A stretch of 64,000 nucleotides of DNA from Hyphomicrobiales bacterium (GTDB lineage: Bacteria; Pseudomonadota; Alphaproteobacteria; Rhizobiales; Aestuariivirgaceae): the NCBI GenBank assembly GCA_016185245.1, contig JACPNZ010000042.1:62001-126000 (forward strand), read 5' to 3'. Positions 37,476 through 47,754 of the stretch are shown one piece after another. Within the stretch, counting starts at the first letter, position 1. Each line of letters opens with the position of its first letter. The notes beneath the pieces are model-generated. The model was not told where the DNA came from. It saw nothing but the letters and a program-made list of their open reading frames with translations, and searched no databases. A program made the translations under genes and the position numbers.

Positions 37476-38912
37476 TTACAGCACCGGGCGGCGGCCCTTG
37501 CTGGCGTACCAGCCGCCCAGGACCTTTTCATAGGCAAGGCCGGCCTTGAACACGCGAGCGTCGTCCCAGGTGCGGCCGACAATCTGGATGCCGGTCGGCA
37601 CGCCGTTGGCGGCGTGGCCCGACGGCACGGCCAGCACCGGGCAGTTGTGCAGCATGTTGAACTGATGGGTCATTACCCAGCCATATTCGGGATCGGCGCG
37701 TCTGCCGTTGACCGTGAAGCTCTCGTCCCACGGATCGTGATCGGCCTTGACGGCCGGATAATTGTTGGTGGGGCAGACGAAGACATCGTGACGATCGAGC
37801 ACCGGGCCCAGCGTCTGATACATGGCATGGGTCCGCGCCCACGGCTTGTGCACGTCGTCCATCGCCGTCTTGGCCTCGACCGCCGCAGCCATCTTGACAG
37901 CGTAATCGGTCATCAGATCGGCATCGCGCTTCCGGTGCCAGACAGTCTGGCGGCCGAAATTCATGGTATTGTACCAATGGAAGCAATCGTGATTGACGTC
38001 GAGGGTCCAGCCGAGCTTCACTTCTTCGACTTGCGCACCCAGGCGGCAGAAAACCTCCAGGGCGGCGAGCGTGTTTTGGCGGACTTCCGGATCGACCTCG
38101 ACATAGCCGAAATCCATCGACCAGGCGATCTTCAGTCCCTCGATCGAGCCGGCTTCCAGCGGCAGCTTCACCCGGGCGCGGAGTGAATCGTGATCGCATG
38201 GATGGGGACCCGAGGTCACGTTCTGCATGAGAGCCGCATCGGCCACGGTTCTGGTCATCGGGCCGCAGTGATTGAAACGATCGAAGTTGGCGGGCGGGCC
38301 ATCGGGGTTGCGGCCGTGCGGCGGCTTGAAGCCGACGACACCCGAGGCCGCCGCCGGGATGCGGATCGAGCCACCGATGTCGGTGCCGGTGGCGAGCGTC
38401 GTAAGGCCTGCGGCCAAGGCCGCGCCCGATCCGCCGGAGGAGCCCCCCGGCGTGAAATCGGTGTTCCACGGATTGCGCGTCACCCCCCAGATGCGCGAAT
38501 GGGTAACCCCCGATAGGCAGAACTCCGGCGTGGTGGTGCGGGCAAAGATAATGGCGCCGGCCTTTTCCAGGCGCTCGATCATCGGATCGGAATGGCTGTC
38601 GATCGAATCCTTGAAGATGAGCGAGCCATGGGTGGTGCGCTTGCCCGCCACCCGCTGGGCGTCCTTGACAGCCAGCGGAACGCCCTCGAACGGCGCCAGT
38701 TTGGCGCCGCGCTTCATGTAACGCTTCTCCGACAAGGTGGCCTTCGCCATCGCCTCGTCGAAATAGCGGTCGGCGAAACAGTTGATGGCGGGGTTGACCC
38801 GTTCGGCCCTGGCAATCAGGGCAGCAAGCAGCTCGCGGGGCGAAAGCTTGCGCGTCTTGAACAGTTTCAGGGCTGCTGTAGCCGAAAGATAGCTGAGGTC
38901 GTCATTGGTCAT
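37476..38912 (-). CDS. Amidase signature family amidohydrolase
   Basis: The 478-residue protein has the Ser-cisSer-Lys triad of the amidase signature family: Lys in [10 protein letters not shown], the Gly/Ser-rich [16 protein letters not shown], and the nucleophile region [12 protein letters not shown]. It hydrolyses a carboxamide; members include indoleacetamide hydrolases, AtzF-type enzymes and GatA-like proteins, but the context (no GatC/GatB, next to trmD) does not suggest transamidation. It diverges from the DHRS6-like SDR gene. Confidence 0.88.
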   Translation of the reverse strand: MTNDDLSYLSATAALKLFKTRKLSPRELLAALIARAERVNPAINCFADRYFDEAMAKATLSEKRYMKRGAKLAPFEGVPLAVKDAQRVAGKRTTHGSLIFKDSIDSHSDPMIERLEKAGAIIFARTTTPEFCLSGVTHSRIWGVTRNPWNTDFTPGGSSGGSGAALAAGLTTLATGTDIGGSIRIPAAASGVVGFKPPHGRNPDGPPANFDRFNHCGPMTRTVADAALMQNVTSGPHPCDHDSLRARVKLPLEAGSIEGLKIAWSMDFGYVEVDPEVRQNTLAALEVFCRLGAQVEEVKLGWTLDVNHDCFHWYNTMNFGRQTVWHRKRDADLMTDYAVKMAAAVEAKTAMDDVHKPWARTHAMYQTLGPVLDRHDVFVCPTNNYPAVKADHDPWDESFTVNGRRADPEYGWVMTHQFNMLHNCPVLAVPSGHAANGVPTGIQIVGRTWDDARVFKAGLAYEKVLGGWYASKGRRPVL

Positions 38913-38979
38913 GGACAGGCTCGGGGTGGCGGCGCTACGGAATGGCCACCAATGTGAACCGGAACGGGGAGACAAGTCC

Positions 38980-39723
38980 ATGGGCGGCAGGCTTCAGGGC
39001 AAGACGGCAATCGTTACCGCGGCGGGCCAGGGCATCGGTCGGGCGTCGGCGCTGGCCATGCACCGGGAGGGAGCGAAGGTCTATGCCACCGACATCCGTG
39101 CCGATCTTCTCGAGACCCTGGCAAAGGAGGCGCCCGGCATCGAAACCTTCGTGCTCGATGTCCTGAAGCAGGCGGAGGTCGATGCTGCGGCAAAGCGCGT
39201 CGGCACACCCGACATCCTGTTCAATTGTTCCGGCTATGTCCATGCCGGCACCATCCTCGAGACCGACGACCGGGCCTGGGATTTCTCATTCGATCTCAAC
39301 GTCAAGGCGCACTTCCGCATGATGAAGGCCTTCATGCCGGGCTGGCTGGCCCGGAGGCGTGGCGTGATCGTCAACATGGCGTCGGCCGCCTCGTCGATCA
39401 AAGGCGTGCCCAACCGCTTTGCCTATGGCGCTACCAAGGCGGCGGTGATCGGCATGACCAAGGCGCTGGCGGCCGACTTCACGGCCCAGGGCATCAGGGT
39501 CAATGCCGTGTGCCCGGGAACCGTTGAAAGCCCGTCGCTGTTCGAGCGGATGAAGGCCCAGGGCGATTTCGAGAAGACCAAGGCCGCCTTTACCGCTCGC
39601 CAGCCCATGGGCCGCATGGCCGACGCCTCGGAAATCGCCAGTCTCGTAGTTTATCTGGCAAGCGACGAGTCGGCCTTCGTCACCGGCCAGACCTTCGTCA
39701 TCGACGGCGGCTGGTCGGTCTGA
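38980..39723 (+). CDS. SDR oxidoreductase of the DHRS6/BDH2 type
   Basis: This 247-residue classical SDR has TAAGQGIGRASALA, NCSGYVHAG, MASAASSIKGV, the catalytic YGATK and CPGTVESPSL, and FVIDGGW at the end. Much of it recalls human DHRS6/BDH2 (for instance ASS-KGV-NR, TKAAVIGMTK, ADFTAQGIR, SDESAFVTG), an enzyme reported as 4-oxo-L-proline reductase, and bacterial 2-keto-3-deoxy-L-fuconate dehydrogenases. The ATG has GGGGAG eight bases upstream. A terminator follows. Confidence 0.85.
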   Translation: MGGRLQGKTAIVTAAGQGIGRASALAMHREGAKVYATDIRADLLETLAKEAPGIETFVLDVLKQAEVDAAAKRVGTPDILFNCSGYVHAGTILETDDRAWDFSFDLNVKAHFRMMKAFMPGWLARRRGVIVNMASAASSIKGVPNRFAYGATKAAVIGMTKALAADFTAQGIRVNAVCPGTVESPSLFERMKAQGDFEKTKAAFTARQPMGRMADASEIASLVVYLASDESAFVTGQTFVIDGGWSV

Positions 39724-39767
39724 CGCAGCGCCGGGCCCTGCGCCACGGGCTCACGGCGTTCGGCGCC

Positions 39768-39790
39768 AAAGGGTCCACTGGACCTTTTCT
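39768..39790 (+). terminator. Rho-independent terminator after the DHRS6-like SDR gene
   Basis: AAAGGGTCC (39768-39776) pairs with GGACCTTTT (39780-39788) around ACT, with one G-T pair, and the stem runs into TTTTCT. It lies 45 bases after the stop. Confidence 0.6.
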
Positions 39791-39882
39791 CAAAATGCAC
39801 CTCGCCCCTATTGGCAAGCCCCTCATTCTCTGGATAGGATGGTCCGTCAGCGCACAGAAGAAGCGCACCGGGAGGTATAATC

Positions 39883-40979
<1,097 letters not shown>

Positions 40980-40980
<1 letters not shown>

Positions 40981-41909
40981 TGATGCCCGAGCTCTCCAGA
41001 GCGGCGGCCGTGGCGCTGGCGGCGGAACAGGCAGCCACCTCGCGTAACCGCCTACTGACGGCACCGGCTCTCGCGGTCATCACTGTCTTCGGCATCCTGC
41101 CGCTGATCATTATCGGCGTCTATTCGTTCCTCAAGGCCGCCGCCTACGGCGGAGTGGTGTGGGAGTTTTCCACCGACGGCTATCTGAACTTCCTGTTCCA
41201 GCGCGACATCTTCGACGACTCGCTGCAATTTGCCCCCGACTATCTGATCATCTATCTGCGTACCTTGATCTACTCCGTCGCCACGACGGCGATCTGCCTG
41301 CTGGTCGGCTATCCCACCGCCTACTACATGGCGACCAGGCCGCCGGCACAGAGGAACTGGTGGGTGCTGCTGATCACCATTCCGTTCTGGTCGAATCTGC
41401 TGGTGCGTACCCTCGCCATCATGTTTATCATCCGCGACGAGGGCCTGATCAACGCTCTCCTGATATGGCTGCGTGTGATCGACAAGCCGATCACCATGCT
41501 CTATACGAATTTCGCCATCATGCTGGGCCTGCTCTATTCCTTCCTGCCCTTTATGGTTTTGCCGCTCTATGCGAGCCTCGAGAAACTCGACTTCCGCATG
41601 GTCGAAGCGGGCCATGACCTCTACGCCAACAAGCGCCAGGTGCTGTGGCGGATCATCATTCCCCTGTCGATGCCGGGCATCGTTGCCGGCTGCCTCCTGG
41701 TGTTCATCCCGGCGCTCGGGTCCTACGTGACTCCGCTCATCCTCGGCGGCGGCATTCACCTGATGATCGGCGACCTCATCGCCCAGCAGTTCGGCGTCGG
41801 TCGCAACTGGCCCCTGGGCTCGGCCCAGGCACTGATCCTCATGGCGGTGGTGTTGATCGCCCTCTACTTCTATGTGCGCAATACCTCGGGCCAGGTGAAG
41901 CATGGCTAA
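40980..41909 (+). CDS. potB: Spermidine/putrescine-type ABC transporter, permease B
   Basis: This 309-residue inner-membrane protein has about six helices, an ATP-binding-protein contact loop (EAGHDLYANKRQVLWRIIIPLSMPGI) and the motif ALGSYVTPLILGGG. ATG codons at 40980 and 40983 are both usable; the first overlaps the potA stop. It overlaps potC by eight bases. Confidence 0.9.
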
Positions 41910-42714
41910 GCGGCGCCCGCCCATCGACATCAAGGCCCAGCCCGGATTCCGCGGGGCCGCCTATATCTGCGTCATCCTGCTCTATATCCCGATCATCATG
42001 TTGATGATCCTGTCGCTCAATTCCGGCGAGGCCGTCGGCAAGTTTCAGGGCGTCAGCCTCCGCTGGTACGCCACCGCACTGCAGAATAAGGAATTCTACA
42101 GCGCCGCCAGGAACACCATCACCATCACGGTCTTCGCCACCATCGTCTCGACCATCCTGGCAACGCTGGCGGCGATCGGCACCACGCGGGTGAAACCGTG
42201 GCGTGGGCTCGGCGCGGCTTTCATGGTGATCAATCTGCCGCTGATGGTACCGGAAATCATCACGGCGGTCGCCACCCTTTCCTTCTTTGCCCTCCTCGCC
42301 GGGGCCCTGGGCCTCAACTTCGGGATCGGCAATCTGATCCTGGCGCACACGGTATTCTGCGTGCCCTTCGCCTACATGCCGATCCGGGCCCGCTTGGAAG
42401 ACATGGACTTGACGTTGGAGAGCGCCGCCGCCGATCTCTATGCTACGCCGTGGAACGCCTTCCGGCGCATCACCCTGCCGCTCCTGGTCCCCGGCATTGC
42501 TTCAGGCGGAGCCCTTGCCTTCATTACGTCATTCGACGATTTCACCATCACCCAACTGGTGGCGGGACCGGGCCAGACGACGCTGCCGCTGTTCATCTGG
42601 GGCCAGACCCGCAAGCCAATGACGCCGGAGATCAACGCCATATCGACCATATTGCTGTTGGTCTCCATCGTCTTCGTGGCCAGCTCATTCGCGATCGCAC
42701 GGCGGCGAAAGTAA
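41902..42714 (+). CDS. potC: Spermidine/putrescine-type ABC transporter, permease C
   Basis: This 270-residue inner-membrane protein has six predicted helices, the loop ESAAADLYATPWNAFRRITLPLL and SFDDFTITQLVAGPG. It pairs with PotB as the translocation channel. The start lies inside the 3' end of potB. Confidence 0.9.
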   Translation: MAKRRPPIDIKAQPGFRGAAYICVILLYIPIIMLMILSLNSGEAVGKFQGVSLRWYATALQNKEFYSAARNTITITVFATIVSTILATLAAIGTTRVKPWRGLGAAFMVINLPLMVPEIITAVATLSFFALLAGALGLNFGIGNLILAHTVFCVPFAYMPIRARLEDMDLTLESAAADLYATPWNAFRRITLPLLVPGIASGGALAFITSFDDFTITQLVAGPGQTTLPLFIWGQTRKPMTPEINAISTILLLVSIVFVASSFAIARRRK

Positions 42715-42743
42715 TCGAAACCGGCAACACAGGGAGACTTGCT

Positions 42744-43775
42744 ATGAGAAAGACCATACTTGCGGCCATTTCCGCGATGGCCGTTGCAGCCTTTGCGGGG
42801 CCCGCCCTCGCCGAGGGCGATCTGCACATATTCAACTGGGGCAACTACACCAACCCCGAACTGATAAAAAAGTTCGAAGAGACCTACAAGATCAAGGTGA
42901 CGCTCGACGACTACGACTCGAACGAGACGATGTTGTCGAAGGTCAGAGCTGGCAACTCCGGCTATGATATCGTGGTGCCATCCGACTACACTGTCAAGAT
43001 CATGATCGACGAGGGCCTGCTCGAAAAGACCGAGCCCAACACCATGTCGAATTTCAAAAATGTGCGGCCCGAATTCGTCGACGTCTATTGGGACAAGGGC
43101 CGGCACTATACGGTGCCCTGGCAGTACGGCACGACGACCTTCACCATCAATACGGCGAAATACAAGGGTGATATCAATACCCTCGCCATCATGTTCAATC
43201 CGCCCGACGAGCTAAAGGGTCGCATCAACATGCTTGACGACATCAACTCGGTCATGCATGCAGCCGAGCGCTATCTCGGCATCCCGCGCTGCGGCGACGA
43301 CAAGGCCAATCTCAAGAAGCTCAACGATCTCCTGCAGTCGGCCAAGCCCTATTGGCGGACCTTCAGCTACGACACCCAAAGCAAGATGGTTTCGGGCGAT
43401 GTCGACGTGACCCAGGACTGGAACGGCGATTCCTACCGCATCCGGCAGCAGCTGCCGACCGCCGCCTTTGCCTGGACCAAGGAAGGCATCGAAGGCTGGA
43501 TGGACAATGTGGCAGTGCTCAAGGGCGCCAAGAACCTGGAAAACGCCAAGTTGTTTCAGAATTTCATGATGGACCCGCAGAACGCGGCACTTGCCTCCAA
43601 TTTCGCCGGCTACGACAACGGCATTACCGGCTCGCATGAATTCATGACCAAGGATCTCGCCGCCTCGCCGGAACTCAACCCGCCGCCGGGATCGCCGACG
43701 CCGGAATTCGTGCCGCCGTGCCCGGCCAACGTGGTCGAGATCTACAACAAGATCTGGACCAACCTGCGCAAGTAG
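42744..43775 (+). CDS. potD: Polyamine-type ABC transporter, periplasmic binding protein
   Basis: This 343-residue protein has a signal peptide (MRKTILAAISAMAVAAFAGPALA) and PotD-type landmarks LHIFNWGNYTNPELI, YDIVVPSDY, VPWQYGTTTF and GDVDVTQDWNGDSY. Two cysteines (IPRCGDD and VPPCPAN) could form a disulfide. AGGGAG precedes the ATG. The ligand may be spermidine, putrescine or a related amine. A UUCG-loop terminator follows. Confidence 0.9.
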   Translation: MRKTILAAISAMAVAAFAGPALAEGDLHIFNWGNYTNPELIKKFEETYKIKVTLDDYDSNETMLSKVRAGNSGYDIVVPSDYTVKIMIDEGLLEKTEPNTMSNFKNVRPEFVDVYWDKGRHYTVPWQYGTTTFTINTAKYKGDINTLAIMFNPPDELKGRINMLDDINSVMHAAERYLGIPRCGDDKANLKKLNDLLQSAKPYWRTFSYDTQSKMVSGDVDVTQDWNGDSYRIRQQLPTAAFAWTKEGIEGWMDNVAVLKGAKNLENAKLFQNFMMDPQNAALASNFAGYDNGITGSHEFMTKDLAASPELNPPPGSPTPEFVPPCPANVVEIYNKIWTNLRK

Positions 43776-43797
43776 GAATTGAACAGGCTTTGCTTGG

Positions 43798-43820
43798 GGG
43801 AGGCTTCGGCCTCCCTCTTC
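43798..43820 (+). terminator. Rho-independent terminator of the potABCD operon
   Basis: GGGAGGC (43798-43804), a TTCG tetraloop and GCCTCCC (43809-43815) form a perfect seven-pair stem, followed by TCTTCATTT. It lies 22 bases past the potD stop; on the other strand, facing accA, no T-run follows. Confidence 0.8.
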
Positions 43821-43840
43821 ATTTAGGGAGGATCGCGCGA

Positions 43841-44794
43841 CTACAGCCCACGCCCAATCGCCAGGAATTTCTCGCGCCGCTGGGTGCGCAGCACGTCGCT
43901 CGAAACCCCGGAGAAGGCTTGCAGCGTGCGGGCGATGGCCTCGCCGGTGGCGGCGATCGCCTGGTCGCGACCGCGGTGAGCGCCACCCATCGGCTCACGC
44001 ACGATCTCGTCGACGATGCCAAGTTTCTTCAAGTCCTGGGCGGTGATGCGCATGGCGGCGGCGGCATCCTTGGCCCTGGTCGAATCGTGCCACAAGATGG
44101 AAGCGGCCCCTTCCGGAGAGATGACGCTATAGATGGCGTGCTCCAGCATCAGCACCGTGTTGCCGGTGGCGATGGCGATCGCTCCGCCGGAGCCTCCCTC
44201 GCCGATGATCACGGCGACGAGCGGTACGCCAAGGCCCAGACAGCAGTCGGTCGACCGGGCAATTGCTTCAGCCTGGCCGCGCTCTTCGGCTTCGATCCCC
44301 GGATAGGCGCCCGCCGTATCGACGAAGGTGATGACCGGCAGCCCGAAGCGATCGGCGGTCTCCATCAGACGCACCGCCTTGCGGTAGCCCTCGGGCCGCG
44401 CCATGCCGAAATTGCGCTTGAGGCGTGAGGCGGTGTCGCTGCCCTTTTCCTGGCCGATCACCATGACCGGCGCGCCGCGAAATCGGCCAAGACCGCCGAC
44501 CACGGCAAGATCCTCGGCGAACTTGCGGTCGCCGGCCATCGGCGTGAATTCATCAATCAGCGTCTCGATGTAGTCGAGAGCGTGCGGCCGCTCCGGATGC
44601 CGCGCAACTTGCGCCTTCTGCCAGGGCGCCAGGTTTTCATAGAGATCGGCCAGGCTTTTCGCCGCCTTCCTTTCGAGCGCCTTCACCTCGTCGGAAATCG
44701 ATACCGCCTTGTCGCCAGCGGCGAGCGTCCGGAGCTCGGCGATCTTGCCCTCCAGCTCGGCGACGGGGGCCTCAAAATCGAGATAGGCGTGCAT
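43841..44794 (-). CDS. accA: Acetyl-CoA carboxylase carboxyltransferase subunit alpha
   Basis: The 317-residue protein has the N-terminal [18 protein letters not shown] helix, [24 protein letters not shown] and [15 protein letters not shown]-type segments that bind carboxybiotin and acetyl-CoA. With AccD it transfers CO2 to acetyl-CoA to make malonyl-CoA. It is downstream of xerD on the same strand, an order common in Hyphomicrobiales. Confidence 0.96.
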   Translation of the reverse strand: MHAYLDFEAPVAELEGKIAELRTLAAGDKAVSISDEVKALERKAAKSLADLYENLAPWQKAQVARHPERPHALDYIETLIDEFTPMAGDRKFAEDLAVVGGLGRFRGAPVMVIGQEKGSDTASRLKRNFGMARPEGYRKAVRLMETADRFGLPVITFVDTAGAYPGIEAEERGQAEAIARSTDCCLGLGVPLVAVIIGEGGSGGAIAIATGNTVLMLEHAIYSVISPEGAASILWHDSTRAKDAAAAMRITAQDLKKLGIVDEIVREPMGGAHRGRDQAIAATGEAIARTLQAFSGVSSDVLRTQRREKFLAIGRGL

Positions 44795-44848
44795 GATCTC
44801 TCGGATACATCGCGACGGCCGCGAAAGTGGCGACCCCCGGCAGCAAAG

Positions 44849-45808
44849 TCAACTTTTCTCGGCAAGAGGATGAAAAGCCGCCACCGCCCGCCGCAACCGG
44901 TCTTCCTGGACATGGGTGTAGATCTGCGTCGTTGCGATATCGGCATGGCCCAGCATCTGCTGGACGCTGCGGAGGTCAGCGCCACCTGCCAGCAGGTGGC
45001 TGGCGAAACCATGGCGCAGCACATGGGGCGAAATGGCATCCGCCGCGAGGCCGGCGTCCGCCGCCAGGGCCTTGAGCTCGAGGGAAAAGTGCTGTCGCGT
45101 CAAGTGGCCGGCGGCGCCAAAAGAGGGAAACAACCACTTGGACCCGCCTCTCTCCAAGCCCACCTCGGCCTTGAGGTAGGCGGCAATCGCCTGGCGGGCG
45201 GCGGACGACACCGGCACTAGCCTCTGGCGCCCGCCCTTGCCAGTGACAGTGATGAAGTCGGCCTCCGCGTTTGCCGCCTGGCGGGTGAGGCCGACCAGTT
45301 CGGATACCCGCAGGCCCGTGGCATAGAGGAGCTCAAGCAGGCAGTAGAGACGCCACGCCCTGACCGCCCTTGCCCCACGCGCCCTTTCGGCCCTGGCACG
45401 GGCGTGGCCGATGAGTTTCGCGACAACCGCCTCCGAAATCATTTTGGGCAGCGGCCTGGCCGATCTGGGGCCTTCGACCGCCGTCGTGGGATTGCCGGCC
45501 GACACTCCCTCGCCGAGCAGAAAGCGATGAAACTGCCGGACTGCCGAGAGCTTGCGGGCCGCGCTGCTGCGGGCAAGGCCCCGGGCTTCGATTTCGGCAA
45601 GAAAAGCGCGCACCTGATCGGCCCCCGCCGTCCTGCGGTTGGCGCCGCGGGCAGTAAGAAAGGCTTCATAGTCGCCGAGGTCGCGGCCGTAAGCGGCAAG
45701 CGTGTTGCGCGAAGCCCCCCGTTCCGCCGCCATCATCTCGAGAAAGCGCTCGGTCAGGACGTCTCCGCCCCGTCCTTTGACCCGCTTATTTTTGCCGGAG
45801 GATTTCAT
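44849..45808 (-). CDS. xerD: Tyrosine recombinase XerD
   Basis: This 319-residue tyrosine recombinase has all catalytic residues: Arg in ATGLRVSELVGL, Lys in TGKGGRQR, His-x-x-Arg in HVLRHGFASHLL, His in LGHADIATTQ and the nucleophile in IYTHV. With XerC it resolves chromosome dimers at dif. The ATG at 45808 is chosen; earlier in-frame sequence lies in the small upstream gene, whose 3' end overlaps xerD by 23 bases. Confidence 0.93.
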   Translation of the reverse strand: MKSSGKNKRVKGRGGDVLTERFLEMMAAERGASRNTLAAYGRDLGDYEAFLTARGANRRTAGADQVRAFLAEIEARGLARSSAARKLSAVRQFHRFLLGEGVSAGNPTTAVEGPRSARPLPKMISEAVVAKLIGHARARAERARGARAVRAWRLYCLLELLYATGLRVSELVGLTRQAANAEADFITVTGKGGRQRLVPVSSAARQAIAAYLKAEVGLERGGSKWLFPSFGAAGHLTRQHFSLELKALAADAGLAADAISPHVLRHGFASHLLAGGADLRSVQQMLGHADIATTQIYTHVQEDRLRRAVAAFHPLAEKS

Positions 45809-45929
45809 GGGACAGCGGTCTGACAATCTCCGTCTGCTCGGGGGGGAAGTTGGCAAGACCCCAGGCAGCGCCATAGACCACCCCAGCCAAGCACGCGATG
45901 ATTAACAGAAAGCGAATACTGTCCGGCAC
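45786..45929 (-). CDS. 47-residue membrane-anchored peptide overlapping xerD
   Basis: The frame encodes a single hydrophobic helix (IRFLLIIACLAGVVYGAAWGLA) and a polar tail (PPEQTEIVRPLSHEILRQK). The GTG start has GGAGGAG six bases upstream. Its 3' end overlaps the xerD start by 23 bases, so xerD translation may be coupled to it. I recall similar peptides upstream of xerD in rhizobia, which supports it as a real gene; function unknown. Confidence 0.65.
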   Translation of the reverse strand: MPDSIRFLLIIACLAGVVYGAAWGLANFPPEQTEIVRPLSHEILRQK

Positions 45930-46037
45930 GAGAGGCTCCTCCACCGCCGAATCTAGACTGTCGGAACCGGTTCGGAAAGCCTTTGCCGGAGGCAATGCCT
46001 CACGTTAGAACCGCCGTCACGTTAGAGGACCAAGTTC

Positions 46038-46625
46038 ATGGCCCGCCGTTCCATCGTCAAGGAGGCTGAAAATCTGCGCCAGCGCCTGGGGAATCACCCC
46101 ATCGTGCTGGTCGGGCTGATGGGTTCTGGCAAATCGAGCGTCGGCCGCCGGCTTGCCGAGAAACTCGGCCTCCCCTTCGTCGACGCCGACCATGAGATCG
46201 AGGCGGCGGCGGGCAAGACTATCGCCGAACTCTTTGCCGACCATGGCGAGCCCTATTTCCGCGAAGGCGAACGGCGGGTTATCGCCAGGCTCCTCGGCCA
46301 GGGCAGCCAGGTGCTGGCGACCGGCGGCGGCGCCTTTATCAACGGCGAGACCCGCGCCCGCATCCGCCAGCATGGCGTCTCGGTATGGCTGAAGGCACCG
46401 ATCGACCTCCTGATGAAGCGGGTGATGAAGCGCCAGGACCGGCCCCTGCTCAAGACCGAGGATCCGGAAGGGGTGATGCGCGGCCTCATCGAAATGCGCT
46501 ATCCTGTCTATGCCGAGGCCGATGTCATCGTGGAGAGCCGCGACGTGCAGCATGGCCAGATGGTGAACGACGTGATCAGGGCGCTGGCCCAGTGGAATGG
46601 CTGGAAGCGGTTCGACAATGACTGA
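46038..46625 (+). CDS. aroK: Shikimate kinase
   Basis: The 195-residue kinase has the P-loop VGLMGSGKSSVGRRLA, DADHEIE, FREGERRV, LATGGGAF and the lid arginine in RQDRPLL-type sequence. It phosphorylates shikimate in aromatic amino acid synthesis. AGAGGA lies eight bases before the ATG. It overlaps aroB by eight bases. Confidence 0.95.
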   Translation: MARRSIVKEAENLRQRLGNHPIVLVGLMGSGKSSVGRRLAEKLGLPFVDADHEIEAAAGKTIAELFADHGEPYFREGERRVIARLLGQGSQVLATGGGAFINGETRARIRQHGVSVWLKAPIDLLMKRVMKRQDRPLLKTEDPEGVMRGLIEMRYPVYAEADVIVESRDVQHGQMVNDVIRALAQWNGWKRFDND

Positions 46626-47754
46626 GGCGGCGACCGATGCGCGGCGCGAGACTGTCCCTGTCGAACTGGGGCGGCGGAGCTACGACATCATCATCGGCGA
46701 GGGTCTGCTCACTGAAGCGGGGACCCGCCTCAAGCCGCTGTTCAAGCGGCCGCTGACGGCAATTGTCACCGACGCGAACGTCGCCCGGCATCATCTCGCA
46801 GCCTTGCAGGAATCGCTTACCGCCGCCGGGATCCGTTCGATGCCCATCGTGCTGCCGGCCGGCGAAGCGACCAAGAGCTTTCGCCACCTGGAAGAGTTGT
46901 GCAACGGCCTGCTTGCCGCCGGCATCGAGCGACGCGACCGGATCATCGCCCTGGGCGGTGGGGTGATCGGCGATCTTGCCGGTTTTGCCGCGGCAATTCT
47001 CCGGCGCGGCGTCGATTTCATCCAGATTCCGACCACCCTGCTCTCCCAGGTCGATTCCTCGGTTGGCGGCAAGACCGGCATCAACGCCGCCCACGGCAAG
47101 AACCTGATCGGCGCCTTCCACCAGCCGGTGGCGGTTCTGGCCGATACATCGCTCCTTGCCACCCTGCCGCGTCGCGAACTGGCCGCCGGCTATGCCGAAG
47201 TCGCAAAATACGGCCTTCTCGGCGATGCGCCCTTCTTCGAGTGGCTCGAGGGTGCCGCCGACGCCATCATGCGCGGCGATGCCCAGGCCCGCATCCACGC
47301 CATCCGCAAATCCTGCGAGGCCAAGTCCCGCATCGTCGCCGAGGACGAAACCGAAACCGGTGCGCGCGCCCTGCTCAATCTCGGTCACACCTTCGGTCAT
47401 GCCCTCGAAGCGGCGACCGGCTATTCCCAGAGATTGCTGCACGGCGAAGGCGTCGCCATCGGCATGGTGCAGGCTTTTCGCTTTTCCGAGCGCCGTGGGT
47501 TCTGCGCCTCCGGCACCGTCGAGCGCGTGGCACGGCATCTCGCAAGCGTCGGCCTGCCGGTCCGCGCCTCGCAAATTCCGGGCGAACTTCCCTCGCCCGA
47601 AAGGCTGGTGGAGATCATGCGCCAGGACAAGAAGGCGCTGGCGGGCCGCCTCACCTTCATTCTCGTCCGCGGGGTGGGCGAAGCCTTCATCGCCCGCGAC
47701 GTGGACGAAACCGACGTGACCGCCTTTCTCAAGGAGGACCTGAACCAGCGATGA
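46618..47754 (+). CDS. aroB: 3-dehydroquinate synthase
   Basis: The 378-residue enzyme has LGGGVIGDLAGFAA, QIPTTLLSQVDSSVGGKTG and the metal-binding LNLGHTFGHALE. It cyclises DAHP to 3-dehydroquinate using NAD+ and a divalent metal. The ATG at 46618 overlaps the end of aroK; the stop overlaps the next gene (ATGA). Confidence 0.96.
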   Translation: MTEAATDARRETVPVELGRRSYDIIIGEGLLTEAGTRLKPLFKRPLTAIVTDANVARHHLAALQESLTAAGIRSMPIVLPAGEATKSFRHLEELCNGLLAAGIERRDRIIALGGGVIGDLAGFAAAILRRGVDFIQIPTTLLSQVDSSVGGKTGINAAHGKNLIGAFHQPVAVLADTSLLATLPRRELAAGYAEVAKYGLLGDAPFFEWLEGAADAIMRGDAQARIHAIRKSCEAKSRIVAEDETETGARALLNLGHTFGHALEAATGYSQRLLHGEGVAIGMVQAFRFSERRGFCASGTVERVARHLASVGLPVRASQIPGELPSPERLVEIMRQDKKALAGRLTFILVRGVGEAFIARDVDETDVTAFLKEDLNQR

